Origin: CAYUNT01 sp964446285
Lineage (GTDB): Bacteria; Sumerlaeota; Sumerlaeia; SLMS01; CAYUNT01
DNA: 17,754 bases
Assembly: GCA_964446285.1 (NCBI GenBank)
Contig: CAYUNT010000088.1
Coordinates: 1 to 17,754, forward strand
Direction: 5' to 3'
Shown here: one piece after another, positions 1 through 6,980 of the stretch
How the letters are laid out: each line of letters opens with the position of its first letter
Numbering within the stretch: the stretch's first letter is position 1
Notes under the pieces: generated by a model
What the model saw: only the letters and a program-made list of their open reading frames with translations
The model's database searches: none
Told to the model about the DNA's origin: nothing
Translations under genes and position numbers: made by a program

Positions 1-417
1 GGCGCTTGGGCGGAATCCGCCCGAGCCAAAATGCCCGCTGCCCAACCCCGCGCCGAACAGAGCCTCGAAAAAGTCGCTGAATCCGCCCTCGCCGCCGCCG
101 AATCCGCCAAAGTGAAATCCTTCGCCGCCGGTTCCAAAATGAACCTCGGCGCCTTCCCAGCCGGGAGGGGGGGTAAAATTCATGCCTGACCGCCAATTGG
201 ACCCCAGCGAATCGTATTTATTGCGCTTTTCCGGGTCGGAAAGCACCTCGTAGGCCTCGTTGATTTCCTTGAACTTTTCCTCGGCGGCCTTTCCGCCCTT
301 GTTCATATCTGGATGATATTTGCGGGCCAGCTGCCGGAATGCCTTCCGGATTTCCTCCGGCGTGGCGCTCCGCTTCAGCCCCAGAACCTCATAGTAATCT
401 TTGAATTTTACTGGCAT
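1..417 (-). CDS. J-domain chaperone, DnaJ/CbpA type (partial, 3' end outside window)
   Basis: The visible 139 residues start with a complete J domain: a helix I/II region from residue 6, then the HPD motif at residues 35-37 (in KYHPDMNKG), then the helix III/IV region ending in YEVLSDPEKRNKYD. A long Gly/Phe-rich linker follows (about residues 85-139, with many GGF and HFG steps) and runs off the left edge. J-domain proteins stimulate the ATPase of DnaK-type Hsp70 in the cytoplasm. The absence of a zinc-finger region cannot be judged because the gene is cut, so DnaJ (type A) and CbpA (type B) both remain possible. The ATG at 417 is preceded by a strong Shine-Dalgarno sequence (AGGAGG, about 8 bases upstream). 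The 138-bp gap to the upstream glycosyltransferase gene suggests its own promoter, but I see no clear one. Confidence 0.93.
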   Translation of the reverse strand, partial: MPVKFKDYYEVLGLKRSATPEEIRKAFRQLARKYHPDMNKGGKAAEEKFKEINEAYEVLSDPEKRNKYDSLGSNWRSGMNFTPPPGWEGAEVHFGTGGEGFHFGGFGGGEGGFSDFFEALFGAGLGSGHFGSGGFRPSA

Positions 418-555
418 TGCTTTGGACCTCCTGACCTGCTCCCGAACGGGCCGCGCGCTGGCGCCCCATTGCGCCTTTTTGTGGCGGCTTTTGTCATTTG
501 TGGCATACTTGGGGCGCTTCTCTCCGCGCGCGGAAATGCTTCGAGAATGAAAATG

Positions 556-1491
556 CTATGACTTCTTTTTCCAGCGCGAACGCAGAATGAACCACAGTGA
601 CAGAAACCCGTCGTTCCAATACAGCTTTTTCCCTTGGGCGCGCGTGCGGGGATTGTAGGAAACCGCCTCTTCGCGGATGCGATAGCCGCGCCGCAGCAAA
701 TCGAGCGCCAGTTCGACCGTGAATGTGAAATGCTCGCATTCGTAACGGCGGCCCTTGACGCACGAGGCGCGAAACATCTGATAGCACGTCTCGACATCGG
801 TCAGGCGCGCGCCATAGAGAAGCGAAAGCGTGATGTTAATTGCGCGATTTCCCCAATACTGAAGAAAAGTCATGTTTGGACGCCCGTTCAAGAAGCGCGA
901 CCCAAGCACCACGTCCGCCTCGCCGCGCCGGATCGGTTCGAGCAGGCGCGGCACAACGCACGGCGCGAGCAGGGCGAACTGACGGCTGACCAGATCGGCG
1001 AGATGTGGCAGACCGACATCCAGGCCATGTTCGGCGACTCGGTCGAGATGGGCGAGGAGCACCGCTGCTGGTGGATGTATGTGAACCACTTCTTCGGTTC
1101 GCCGTTTTATGTATANNNNNNNNNNCCGCCCGTTCAAGACGCGCCCCCCACGCCCCCCGCCCGCCTCGCCGCGCCGGATCGGTGCGAGCAGGCGCGGCAA
1201 CTCCGAAGGGTCGAGTTCGAGATCGGCGTCTTGAAACACAATCACATCGCCCGTGGCGCGTTCCATGCCCTCGCGCAGAGCGTTTCCGCGTCCCCGCCTG
1301 CACTCCTGAAAAATCACGTTCAAATCCGGGGATCGCTTCATCTCCTCGCGCAACAAGTCCGCCGTTCCATCCTCCGAATGCCCATCCACGACGATGATTT
1401 CCTTTTCGAGGGCGAGCGCCTGCACCCTGTGAATCACTTCGAGGATGGTGGCGTTTTCATTATAGCACGGAATAATAATGGACAGACGCAT
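556..1491 (-). CDS. Family 2 glycosyltransferase, DPM1-like, interrupted by an assembly artefact
   Basis: The N-terminus has the GT-A fold signature: MRLSIIIPCYNE at residues 1-12, VVDGHSEDGT at 34-43, and the metal-binding DxD as QDAD (D88, D90). This resembles dolichol-phosphate mannose synthase-like GT2 enzymes, which move a sugar from a nucleotide sugar to a polyprenyl phosphate or another envelope acceptor. I expect it at the inner face of the membrane; no transmembrane segment is seen. As written, the frame contains ten Ns and a foreign stretch. Bases 954-1199 are an in-frame 246-bp false insertion; joining 953 to 1200 restores a continuous protein of about 229 residues, normal for the family, with LGSRFLNGRPNM and a C-terminal YNPRTRAQGKKLYW segment. 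The ATG at 1491 fits the family start better than the TTG at 1509, although its ribosome binding site is weak. Acceptor and sugar cannot be told. Confidence 0.85.
   Translation of the reverse strand: MRLSIIIPCYNENATILEVIHRVQALALEKEIIVVDGHSEDGTADLLREEMKRSPDLNVIFQECRRGRGNALREGMERATGDVIVFQDADLELDPSELPRLLAPIRRGEAGGGRGGRVLNGRXXXXYIKRRTEEVVHIHPPAAVLLAHLDRVAEHGLDVGLPHLADLVSRQFALLAPCVVPRLLEPIRRGEADVVLGSRFLNGRPNMTFLQYWGNRAINITLSLLYGARLTDVETCYQMFRASCVKGRRYECEHFTFTVELALDLLRRGYRIREEAVSYNPRTRAQGKKLYWNDGFLSLWFILRSRWKKKS
954..1115 (+). pseudogene. Fragment of an M3-family oligoendopeptidase F gene at a chimeric contig end
   Basis: Read on the plus strand, in the frame with codons starting at 940, this stretch gives GELTADQIGEMW, then MFGDSVEM, then a Trp-Trp pair, then NHFFGSPFYV. 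That order matches the C-terminal part of PepF/M3 oligoendopeptidases, downstream of the HExxH zinc site, where the usual text continues into YAYAFGELL. The fragment has no start, stop or catalytic motif, and it sits opposite and inside the glycosyltransferase gene. It ends directly at the N gap. It shares the bases gcaggcgcggca with the true gene at the junction, which could have caused a false overlap. I read it as misjoined sequence from another locus or organism rather than a resident gene. Confidence 0.7.
1116..1125. other. Scaffold gap (10 Ns)
   Basis: Ten consecutive Ns join two contig ends. The real gap size is probably negative, because the sequence on the right (1127-1199) repeats that on the left (881-953) at an offset of exactly 246 bp. 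Confidence 0.98.
1127..1199. repeat. Error-rich duplicate of 881-953 at the right contig end
   Basis: This stretch aligns without indels to 881-953. Both begin cgcccgttcaag and both end gagcaggcgcggca. Read on the minus strand, the differences are nearly all changes to G (for example several T to G changes and one A to G), with one change to C. Biological divergence would not be so one-sided, and the left copy encodes the conserved text VVLGSRFLNGR while the right copy gives a Gly-rich garble. I interpret it as the low-quality end of a read set from the same locus. Confidence 0.85.
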
Positions 1492-1582
1492 AGGAAAAAA
1501 ACGGCTCAACGGGTCCGGTGCAAGAATAAGGTGGTCCCAAGCGAGCCGGGGATTCGGACGGCTTGGGCCGCGCCTTTGCCCT

Positions 1583-1610
1583 ATTATGACACAACGCCTT
1601 TCGGATGCAA
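1583..1610 (-). promoter_or_regulatory. Possible sigma-70 promoter for the glycosyltransferase gene
   Basis: On the minus strand, TTGCAT (1610-1605) and CATAAT (1588-1583) are separated by 16 bases. The -10 box matches 5 of 6 consensus bases and the -35 box only 3 of 6. It would leave a leader of about 80-90 nt before the ATG at 1491 and lies in the gap after the radical SAM gene. It rests on box similarity alone. Confidence 0.3.
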
Positions 1611-1666
1611 TGGGGAGCGCATACGGCCAGCCGGACGCTTCCTGGGCGAGGAATCCCGTGCGCGAG

Positions 1667-2668
1667 TCACATAAGGATCGGGATGCGCGCCCCGCATGCG
1701 GAACATGCGCCGTTGTTCAATCCCGGAAAGGAAACTCCCCGCACAAGCGACCGCGCCACAACCACCCGCCCGCACGAAGGGCATCGGGTGTCGCGCGTTA
1801 CGCCCCTCGCATCCTCGTCGCCATAGACGAACGGGAGGGTTTGCGACAGGTTTTGGATCACTTGCGAAAGTTTTTCGGCCGAGGCTTCGGAGTTTTTCCA
1901 CTGATAGGCCGCCTTGCATCCAATGACATGCACGGCGATCGTGGGAGACAAATCCGCAAGCCACTGCGAAAAGGCCGAAAGCACTTCCGGGGCGTCGGTG
2001 CGGTCCTCCACGATGAGATACGTGATTTCCACATGGCGGCCCATCGAGACGGCCTTCTCGATGTTCAGGCGGGTTTGTTCGAGCAGGCCACCGCATTCGT
2101 CCGACACGAAGACGCTATTAAACCCCTTCAGGCCAAACACAACGGCATCGAGCAATTCCAATGCCTGGGCAAAAGGCTCCGTGGACCACATGCCGCTGGT
2201 TTCCACAGCCGTGAGCAGACCCTGTGAGCGGGCCGCCGTCGCGATGTCCACGACAAATTCGTGCGAGACGGCGGGTTCATTGCCGCCAAACACAATGCCG
2301 CGAGCGCCCGCCTTTTTTGCCTCCGCAGCCAAGTCGGGAGGCGAAATCGCGCGCGTCCGCGCCCCGCCCGCCTGCGAAATGCGGAATGTGTTGCAGAACG
2401 GACAATGCATCGTGCAGCCGATAGACGACACCCGATACCACGACGCACCGGGATAATAGTGGAAAATCGGGATTTCCTCCGCGGGCAACAGGCGGGCCTC
2501 CGACACGCGCCCGTAGGTGGAAAGAACCAGTTGTCCGTTTCGATTGGCGCGCACGCCGCACTGGCCCTGGCGCGAAGGGGCGATGCTGCACAGATGCGGG
2601 CACATCTGGCATTGCACGGCATCCCACGCCTGCGATTCCACAAAACGTCCAACGGGAAGCTCCGCCAT
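1667..2668 (-). CDS. amrS: Radical SAM enzyme of the AmrS (AmmeMemoRadiSam) / PflA-like type
   Basis: The 333-residue protein begins with a Cys-rich segment (C20, C23, C27, C37) in CQMCPHLCSI followed by GQCGVR, typical of the AmmeMemoRadiSam radical SAM family. The radical SAM CX3CX2C motif is C85, C89, C92 in GCTMHCPFC. A GGNEP-like strand (FGGNEPAVS) follows, and the C-terminus has two CxxC pairs (CPSCGR and CSACG) that look like a zinc ribbon. The family uses a 4Fe-4S cluster and S-adenosylmethionine; its substrate is not established to my knowledge. The usual DPIEKKPLYHF stretch is replaced by LPAEEIPIFHYYPG, so this is a divergent member. The usual partners, MEMO1- and AMMECR1-like proteins, are not in the window. 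I chose the ATG at 2668 because an AAGGAA ribosome binding site lies about 10 bases upstream and the conserved text starts soon after; an upstream ATG at 2758 is possible. Confidence 0.8.
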   Translation of the reverse strand: MAELPVGRFVESQAWDAVQCQMCPHLCSIAPSRQGQCGVRANRNGQLVLSTYGRVSEARLLPAEEIPIFHYYPGASWYRVSSIGCTMHCPFCNTFRISQAGGARTRAISPPDLAAEAKKAGARGIVFGGNEPAVSHEFVVDIATAARSQGLLTAVETSGMWSTEPFAQALELLDAVVFGLKGFNSVFVSDECGGLLEQTRLNIEKAVSMGRHVEITYLIVEDRTDAPEVLSAFSQWLADLSPTIAVHVIGCKAAYQWKNSEASAEKLSQVIQNLSQTLPFVYGDEDARGVTRDTRCPSCGRVVVARSLVRGVSFPGLNNGACSACGARIPILM

Positions 2669-2906
2669 GGTGCATGGTTCCTTTCCGCGAAAGCCAGCCG
2701 CCCAAGGGCGAAGACATGGCCGAATCTCGCTCTCCCTGCCGCTATCCATCCCATGCACAAAACCGCCGGGACGGACAAGAAGAGAAGCGGTGGCCCCATC
2801 TCCAAATTAGCGGGAGCGGTGCAATCTTGTCTTGTCAATCCCGCGAAGCATGTCCGACACTATGATGAGCTTGTTGAGGAAGCCGCTAAATAAGGGAGTC
2901 ATTTCC

Positions 2907-4508
2907 ATGTCGAAGAAGAATGAAAACAAAAATGAAACCGGTTACGTTTCCGGAATGATCCTGGAGATTTGCGCATTTGCCGCGCTGGCGGTTGCAGTGT
3001 TGGGCGGAGCGTCCGCCGCTTGGGCGCAGCCGGCGGGGCTGGTTACGGCGCACGGACGCCAGTTCGCCCTCAATGGCCAGGCGTATCGATTTGTTGGCGT
3101 CAATCTGCGCGGCCTCAGCCACTACGGCCAGGGCGCGCCGCTGCAATACACCAGCGTGGGCGATATTGACGCCAATCTCGATGGCGTGGCGGCTATGGGC
3201 GGCAAGGTCGTGCGCCTTTTCGCCGCCAATAAAAACCGCACCACCCAGCAGAACATCGACAGCCTGCGCGCCACGCTTGATAAAATGAAGGCGCGAAATC
3301 TCAAGGCGCTCATCTGCCTCACGGACCTCTACAACACCGATTTCCATCCGGCGGGCGACGACGCCTACTACATGATTCAGCCGGGCGGGTGGACGCTGCT
3401 CGACAACACCTGGTTCGCCAGCGGCTATACGGTCAATTATCTGCCTTGGGTGCAGGCCGTTGTGGGCCAGCTCAAAGACCACGCGGCCATTTTCGCGTGG
3501 GAAATCGGCAATGAGCTGACAGACATCAAAACGCCCCTGAACATCGTGCCGTTCACGCAGAATGTGGCGGCGGCCATCAAGGCCCTCGATCCCTGGCACA
3601 TGGTGGGGACCGGGTTCATTGGCATCGACCACACGCAGATCGGCATCACGCAGGGCGTGGCGCTCTATTCCGATCCGAACCTCGATTTCATCAGCGGCCA
3701 CAGTTACGATGGCGAAGATCAATTCGACAACTGGTCGGTGTATGCGCGGGTCGAAAAGCCTTTCGTGCTCGGCGAATATGGCTGGAGCGAAGGCAATGGC
3801 AGCCGCGTGACGAATACTCAGGCGCAACTGGCCAAGTGGTTCGATCAGCGGCTGGCGCAGGGATTTTTGCAATGGGGCTATCAGGTGGGGGCGTGGGACA
3901 TCGGCGATGGCGACAACAATTTCGGCGTCGATCGTTATGCGCACAGCGACTATAACGAAATGGTCGCTTTGTATTCCTCGCGGGCGGCGGCGCTGGCATC
4001 GGGATCGCAGGCGCTTGATCCGCTGGGCGACCCGGCGGGGACGAATCTGGCGCTCGCAGCGGCGTCTGTGGCTACGAGCAGCAACTACAGCGCGTCGTTT
4101 GGTGGCGCGAAGGCGATCGACGGCGTCGTATCCGATTCGAGCAAATGGACCTCGGCCGGGACAGCGCCGCCGCACTGGCTGGCGCTCGACTTGGGCGCGG
4201 CGAAGGGCGTGACGGGATTTGTCCTTCGCATGGCGAACGCGGCGGGCGAGCGCGTGGATTATGCATTCAAGACTTACAAAATCGAGAGCGGCGCGTCGAT
4301 GAGCGGACCGTGGGCCATCGAGTTCGAGGGATCGAATCCCGCGCAATACGCCGTGATGCGCCACCGCTTCAGCGCGCCGAAAAATCTGCGGTATGTGCGC
4401 CTGACGGTCACAAACGCAGGGATCGACAATTACGCGCGCCTGCCAGAATTCGAAGTGATTGGCGGCGCTCCCGCCCGCGCGGCCACCGGATGGATGGTGT
4501 ATGAGTAG
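2907..4508 (+). CDS. Secreted GH5-like endo-mannanase/glucanase with C-terminal F5/8 type C domain
   Basis: A signal peptide is visible: a charged start (MSKKNENKNE), a hydrophobic core and a likely cut after ASAAWA (about residue 39). The catalytic region (about 40-350) reads like family 5 TIM-barrel glycosidases of the mannanase type: FVGVNLRGL near the start, the acid/base Glu203 in WEIGNE, and the likely nucleophile Glu290 in VLGEYGW. From about residue 380 there is a discoidin-like F5/8 type C domain (GAKAIDGV, WLALDLG, LRYVRLTVT), usually a carbohydrate- or surface-binding module. The enzyme is expected outside the cytoplasm, cutting beta-linked polysaccharide; the exact substrate is not predictable. 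The ATG at 2907 has GGGAG 8 bases upstream. The gene is divergent from amrS and convergent with the flippase gene. A TATGAT box at 2861-2866 could be its -10, but no matching -35 is seen. Confidence 0.82.
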   Translation: MSKKNENKNETGYVSGMILEICAFAALAVAVLGGASAAWAQPAGLVTAHGRQFALNGQAYRFVGVNLRGLSHYGQGAPLQYTSVGDIDANLDGVAAMGGKVVRLFAANKNRTTQQNIDSLRATLDKMKARNLKALICLTDLYNTDFHPAGDDAYYMIQPGGWTLLDNTWFASGYTVNYLPWVQAVVGQLKDHAAIFAWEIGNELTDIKTPLNIVPFTQNVAAAIKALDPWHMVGTGFIGIDHTQIGITQGVALYSDPNLDFISGHSYDGEDQFDNWSVYARVEKPFVLGEYGWSEGNGSRVTNTQAQLAKWFDQRLAQGFLQWGYQVGAWDIGDGDNNFGVDRYAHSDYNEMVALYSSRAAALASGSQALDPLGDPAGTNLALAAASVATSSNYSASFGGAKAIDGVVSDSSKWTSAGTAPPHWLALDLGAAKGVTGFVLRMANAAGERVDYAFKTYKIESGASMSGPWAIEFEGSNPAQYAVMRHRFSAPKNLRYVRLTVTNAGIDNYARLPEFEVIGGAPARAATGWMVYE

Positions 4509-4515
4509 GGAAGGC

Positions 4516-4543
4516 GAGTTGTGAGTTGTGGGTTGTGAGTTGT
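4516..4543. repeat. Tandem heptamer array, unit GAGTTGT (4 copies)
   Basis: Four head-to-tail 7-bp units: GAGTTGT, GAGTTGT, GGGTTGT, GAGTTGT. The array starts 8 bp after the stop of the glycosidase gene. It is too short for a CRISPR array and has no palindrome. Confidence 0.9.
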
Positions 4544-4555
4544 GAGAGAAGAAGC

Positions 4556-4618
4556 GGTCAGTGGGCGGTGAACAGTGGTCAGTAAAGAAGCGATCAGGGA
4601 TCAGTGGACAGTTGTCAG
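4556..4618. repeat. Degenerate heptamer array, units like GGTCAGT / GGATCAG (9 units)
   Basis: Nine consecutive 7-bp units, most ending in CAGT or CAG: GGTCAGT, GGGCGGT, GAACAGT, GGTCAGT, a divergent AAAGAAG, then CGATCAG, GGATCAG, TGGACAG, TTGTCAG. The 7-bp phase is kept throughout even where the unit has drifted. Confidence 0.8.
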
Positions 4619-4646
4619 GGGCCTTTGGATCGCGTAGGTCGTTGTT

Positions 4647-4681
4647 GTCTCATAGGTCCCATTTGTCTCATGGGTCCCATT
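4647..4681. repeat. 9-bp array (minus-strand unit ATGGGACCN/ATGAGACAA)
   Basis: On the minus strand it reads ATGGGACCC, ATGAGACAA, ATGGGACCT, ATGAGAC. On the plus strand two 18-bp double units start with GTCTCAT at 4647 and 4665. It abuts the stop codon of the flippase gene at 4682. It belongs to the same family as the arrays at 8191, 11572 and 14380. Confidence 0.88.
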
Positions 4682-6298
4682 TCATTGCGGCTGATTTGCC
4701 CCGCCCGCGCGCCAGCGATGCAAAATGGAGGCGAGTTCGCGGCGGTCGAGAATGTAAAACGTCGCGGCGTAGATTCCGCACACAAACAGGCTCCGCAGCA
4801 CAAAGTCATAGGCGCCAATTAGGAATGTGGATTGTGGCGTTCCGATCCACGGCGCGCGGGCCAGCGCGAATCCGATCCACCCGGCCACTGCCGCCGCCGC
4901 CAGCGGAACGCGCAAAATTGCCACGTAGCGCACAGCCAACAGGCGCTTGAGCAATACGCCGCCGCAGAAAAATACCGTCAGTGTTGAGGCGGCGGTTACG
5001 AGCACGGCCGCGCCCTCGATGCCCGCCCACCAAACGCCCACCGCCGCGCCGAGCGTGGTCAAAACGGCATTTCCCCCGCTGATCCAGGGGATCGGACGCG
5101 TCAGGCCCTGCGATACATAGACGTCATACCAATACACCGTCGTCAGCCGCAGCACCGCCAGAAATGTGAATACCTGAAAGCAAAATGTGGCGGGCACCCA
5201 CTTTTCGGAAAGAAGCGTTCGCACGGCGCTTTCGCCCAGCACCCATACCACGAGCGCGGGCGCCAGCCCAACGGCGCAGGCGTATTTTGTGACCATCGAG
5301 AATCCGCGGGCCAGTTGCGCGCGGTCTTTGGCCTTCGAGAACGCCGGAAACACCACCGTCGAAACAAGATACTGAAACTGGTGGACGTAGTGCGGATAGC
5401 GGTAGGCGGCGTAGTACAACCCGACCGCCGAATACCCCAGGGCGGCTTGCACGATGATATAATCTATATTCGTATAATAGAATGTGAGGGCCGTCGTCAC
5501 GAGGATGGGGAGTCCGAACAAGGCGAGCGGGCGAACCTGCGCCCAATCCAGCCGGAGGCGCGGACGAATGGGCGCCCACAACCACATGGCGGCCGCGCTT
5601 ACGCCCGAACGCACAATCAGCCCGATGATGAACGTCCATGCGCCTGCGCCCGCTGCCGCCGCAAGGATCATCGAGGCGGCGGAAGCCGCCGTTCCTGCCA
5701 CCAGCGCCAGATTCGAGCGCCCGAAAGCCATCTCGCGGTCGAGCAGCGCGCGCGGCAGCATCAGGCGTTCGAGCACAATCCACACGGCGAGCGCCTGCGC
5801 AAAGGGCACTTGTTCGGGGTGTCCGAGCGCGCCCAGAAGCGGCCCCGCCAAGGCGGCCCACAGCCCCCCGACAATGACGCCGAGCAGAAGTTCAAATGTG
5901 AAGACGGCGTCGATGGTATGGCGTTCGAGCGCCTCTTTTTTCTGGATGAGGTAGCGCTGCCCCGCGAGGTCCGTGAAGCACGACACCAGTCCGGAAAGGC
6001 TTTGCGCGAAGGCAAAAAAGCCAAATGCCCCCGGAGCAAGCAGCCGCGCAAGCGCCAACTGCCCGCCGAGGTCGATCACAGTTTTCACGGCGGTCAGAAT
6101 GCCCGTTGTGCGCAGTCCCGTGAGCGTTCGCGCGAGAAGCTTGGGATGATGGCCGCGCGGATGCGCGTGCGATTGCCCTTCGGATTGAGCAGGCACAGGC
6201 GCAGGCGCGGACGCAGGCGCGGAGACAGGCGCCGGGGCTGGTGGCAAAACGCGATTCTCGCAAGAAGCAGGGAGGTCGGAAGAAACCATGTCGGGCAT
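4682..6298 (-). CDS. Polysaccharide flippase, Wzx/TuaB-like (oligosaccharide flippase family)
   Basis: After a hydrophilic N-terminus the protein is a run of about a dozen hydrophobic segments with the feel of the MOP/PST flippase family: ARLLAPGAFGFFAFAQS early on, LDREMAFGRSNLALV in the middle, then YYTNIDYIIVQAALG with AVGLYYAAYRYP. Such proteins move lipid-linked oligosaccharides across the inner membrane for capsule, O-antigen or exopolysaccharide. The transported glycan cannot be inferred; a family 2 glycosyltransferase lies two genes away but in a separate unit. The first 60 residues are unusual, with Ala-Pro steps (APAPVSAPASAPAPVPA) encoded by a 6-bp iteration. The start is uncertain: I chose the ATG at 6298, but 6289 and 6406 are in frame and none has a good ribosome binding site. 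From 6298 the length is 538 residues, somewhat longer than the roughly 480 usual for this family. Confidence 0.85.
   Translation of the reverse strand: MPDMVSSDLPASCENRVLPPAPAPVSAPASAPAPVPAQSEGQSHAHPRGHHPKLLARTLTGLRTTGILTAVKTVIDLGGQLALARLLAPGAFGFFAFAQSLSGLVSCFTDLAGQRYLIQKKEALERHTIDAVFTFELLLGVIVGGLWAALAGPLLGALGHPEQVPFAQALAVWIVLERLMLPRALLDREMAFGRSNLALVAGTAASAASMILAAAAGAGAWTFIIGLIVRSGVSAAAMWLWAPIRPRLRLDWAQVRPLALFGLPILVTTALTFYYTNIDYIIVQAALGYSAVGLYYAAYRYPHYVHQFQYLVSTVVFPAFSKAKDRAQLARGFSMVTKYACAVGLAPALVVWVLGESAVRTLLSEKWVPATFCFQVFTFLAVLRLTTVYWYDVYVSQGLTRPIPWISGGNAVLTTLGAAVGVWWAGIEGAAVLVTAASTLTVFFCGGVLLKRLLAVRYVAILRVPLAAAAVAGWIGFALARAPWIGTPQSTFLIGAYDFVLRSLFVCGIYAATFYILDRRELASILHRWRAGGANQPQ
6192..6239. 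repeat. 6-bp iteration in the flippase 5' coding region
   Basis: Eight consecutive 6-bp units around GGCGCA/GGCGCG (ggcaca, ggcgca, ggcgcg, gacgca, ggcgcg, gagaca, ggcgcc, ggggct). On the coding strand they give an Ala-Pro-type dipeptide run. This looks like slippage-born expansion of the non-conserved N-terminus. Confidence 0.8.
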
Positions 6299-6528
6299 TA
6301 ACGGGAGAGGAAGGCAGCGTGAGATGGTATGGGCAGCGGGGCGGGCAGGCGCGCGATATCCCATCGCCTTCGCCCGCCGCTCAATTTGAGAAACCCCCGG
6401 CGCCATTCACAACGGCAACCGAAAAAGAAAGTGTCCGAGATGTTAAAATTCAGATAAATTTCCTTGACGCTGTTCAATCGCCCGGTCCAATCGCTCTCTG
6501 ACTGTGAGGGGTTACGAGGTGAGGCAAA

Positions 6529-6924
6529 ATGGCGCGAAAGCTTATTTCAGATGATTTATGGTCGGAAATTAAGCCGCTGATTCCTGTCGCAAGGCCGCGG
6601 CGCAAGGATCACCCAGGCAGGCGGCCGTTGGGCGATCGCGAGGCGTTGACCGGCATTGTTTTTATTATTAAATCCGGCATGCCTTGGGAAAATCTTCCGC
6701 GCGAGATGGGCTGCGGATCGGGCATGACGTGCTGGCGGCGTTTGCGGGATTGGCAAAAAGCGGGCGTATGGAATTCCGTAAAACGGATGCTCATTGCGCG
6801 CCTGTCTGGCGCGGACGAGTATGATTGGGCGCGGGCGGAAAACGAAGTCCACCACCACAAACGCCCATCGCGGCGGAAAAACGGCGCAGACGAATCGGAA
6901 ACATCACCGGCTGTTCAAGCCTGA
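6529..6924 (+). pseudogene. IS5-family transposase remnant (DUF4096 N-terminal domain only)
   Basis: The first 105 residues match the N-terminal helix-turn-helix part of IS5-group transposases: LWSEIKPLIP near the start, then GRRPLGDREALTGIVFII, SGMPWENLPREMG, and CWRRLRDWQKAGVW. After DWARA the family text should continue with a DDE aspartate and an AxRGGKKTGPNPTD...SKHH stretch. Instead the frame runs into an unrelated tail and stops. In the next frame the matching words STTTNAHRGGKTAQTN and RKHHRL appear, so there is a frameshift near 6840-6850 and a small deletion. The remaining part (DDE motif and C-terminus) is absent before ispG ends at 6981. I cannot identify terminal inverted repeats. 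It is a dead relic of an insertion; an intact ORFA of a two-frame element is less likely because ORFB is missing. Confidence 0.82.
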
Positions 6925-6980
6925 CATATTTATTGGTGGTTTGTGTCTCGGAAGGTTACGTGGCTGCCTGACCGGATTTG

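Noticed and set aside
634..1674. Long plus-strand frame that includes the peptidase words
   Set aside because: Only 940-1115 looks like protein (PepF-like); the flanks are antisense to the glycosyltransferase and the frame crosses the N gap.
2886..4364. Long minus-strand frame (492 codons) opposite the GH5-like gene
   Set aside because: The plus strand has a signal peptide, catalytic motifs and a ribosome binding site; the opposite frame has no recognisable fold.
6510..6960. GGTTACG at 6510-6516 and 6954-6960 as a target-site duplication around the IS relic
   Set aside because: IS5-family duplications are usually 3-4 bp (up to 9 in some groups) and no inverted repeats are found beside the two copies; a 7-base match over this distance may be chance.
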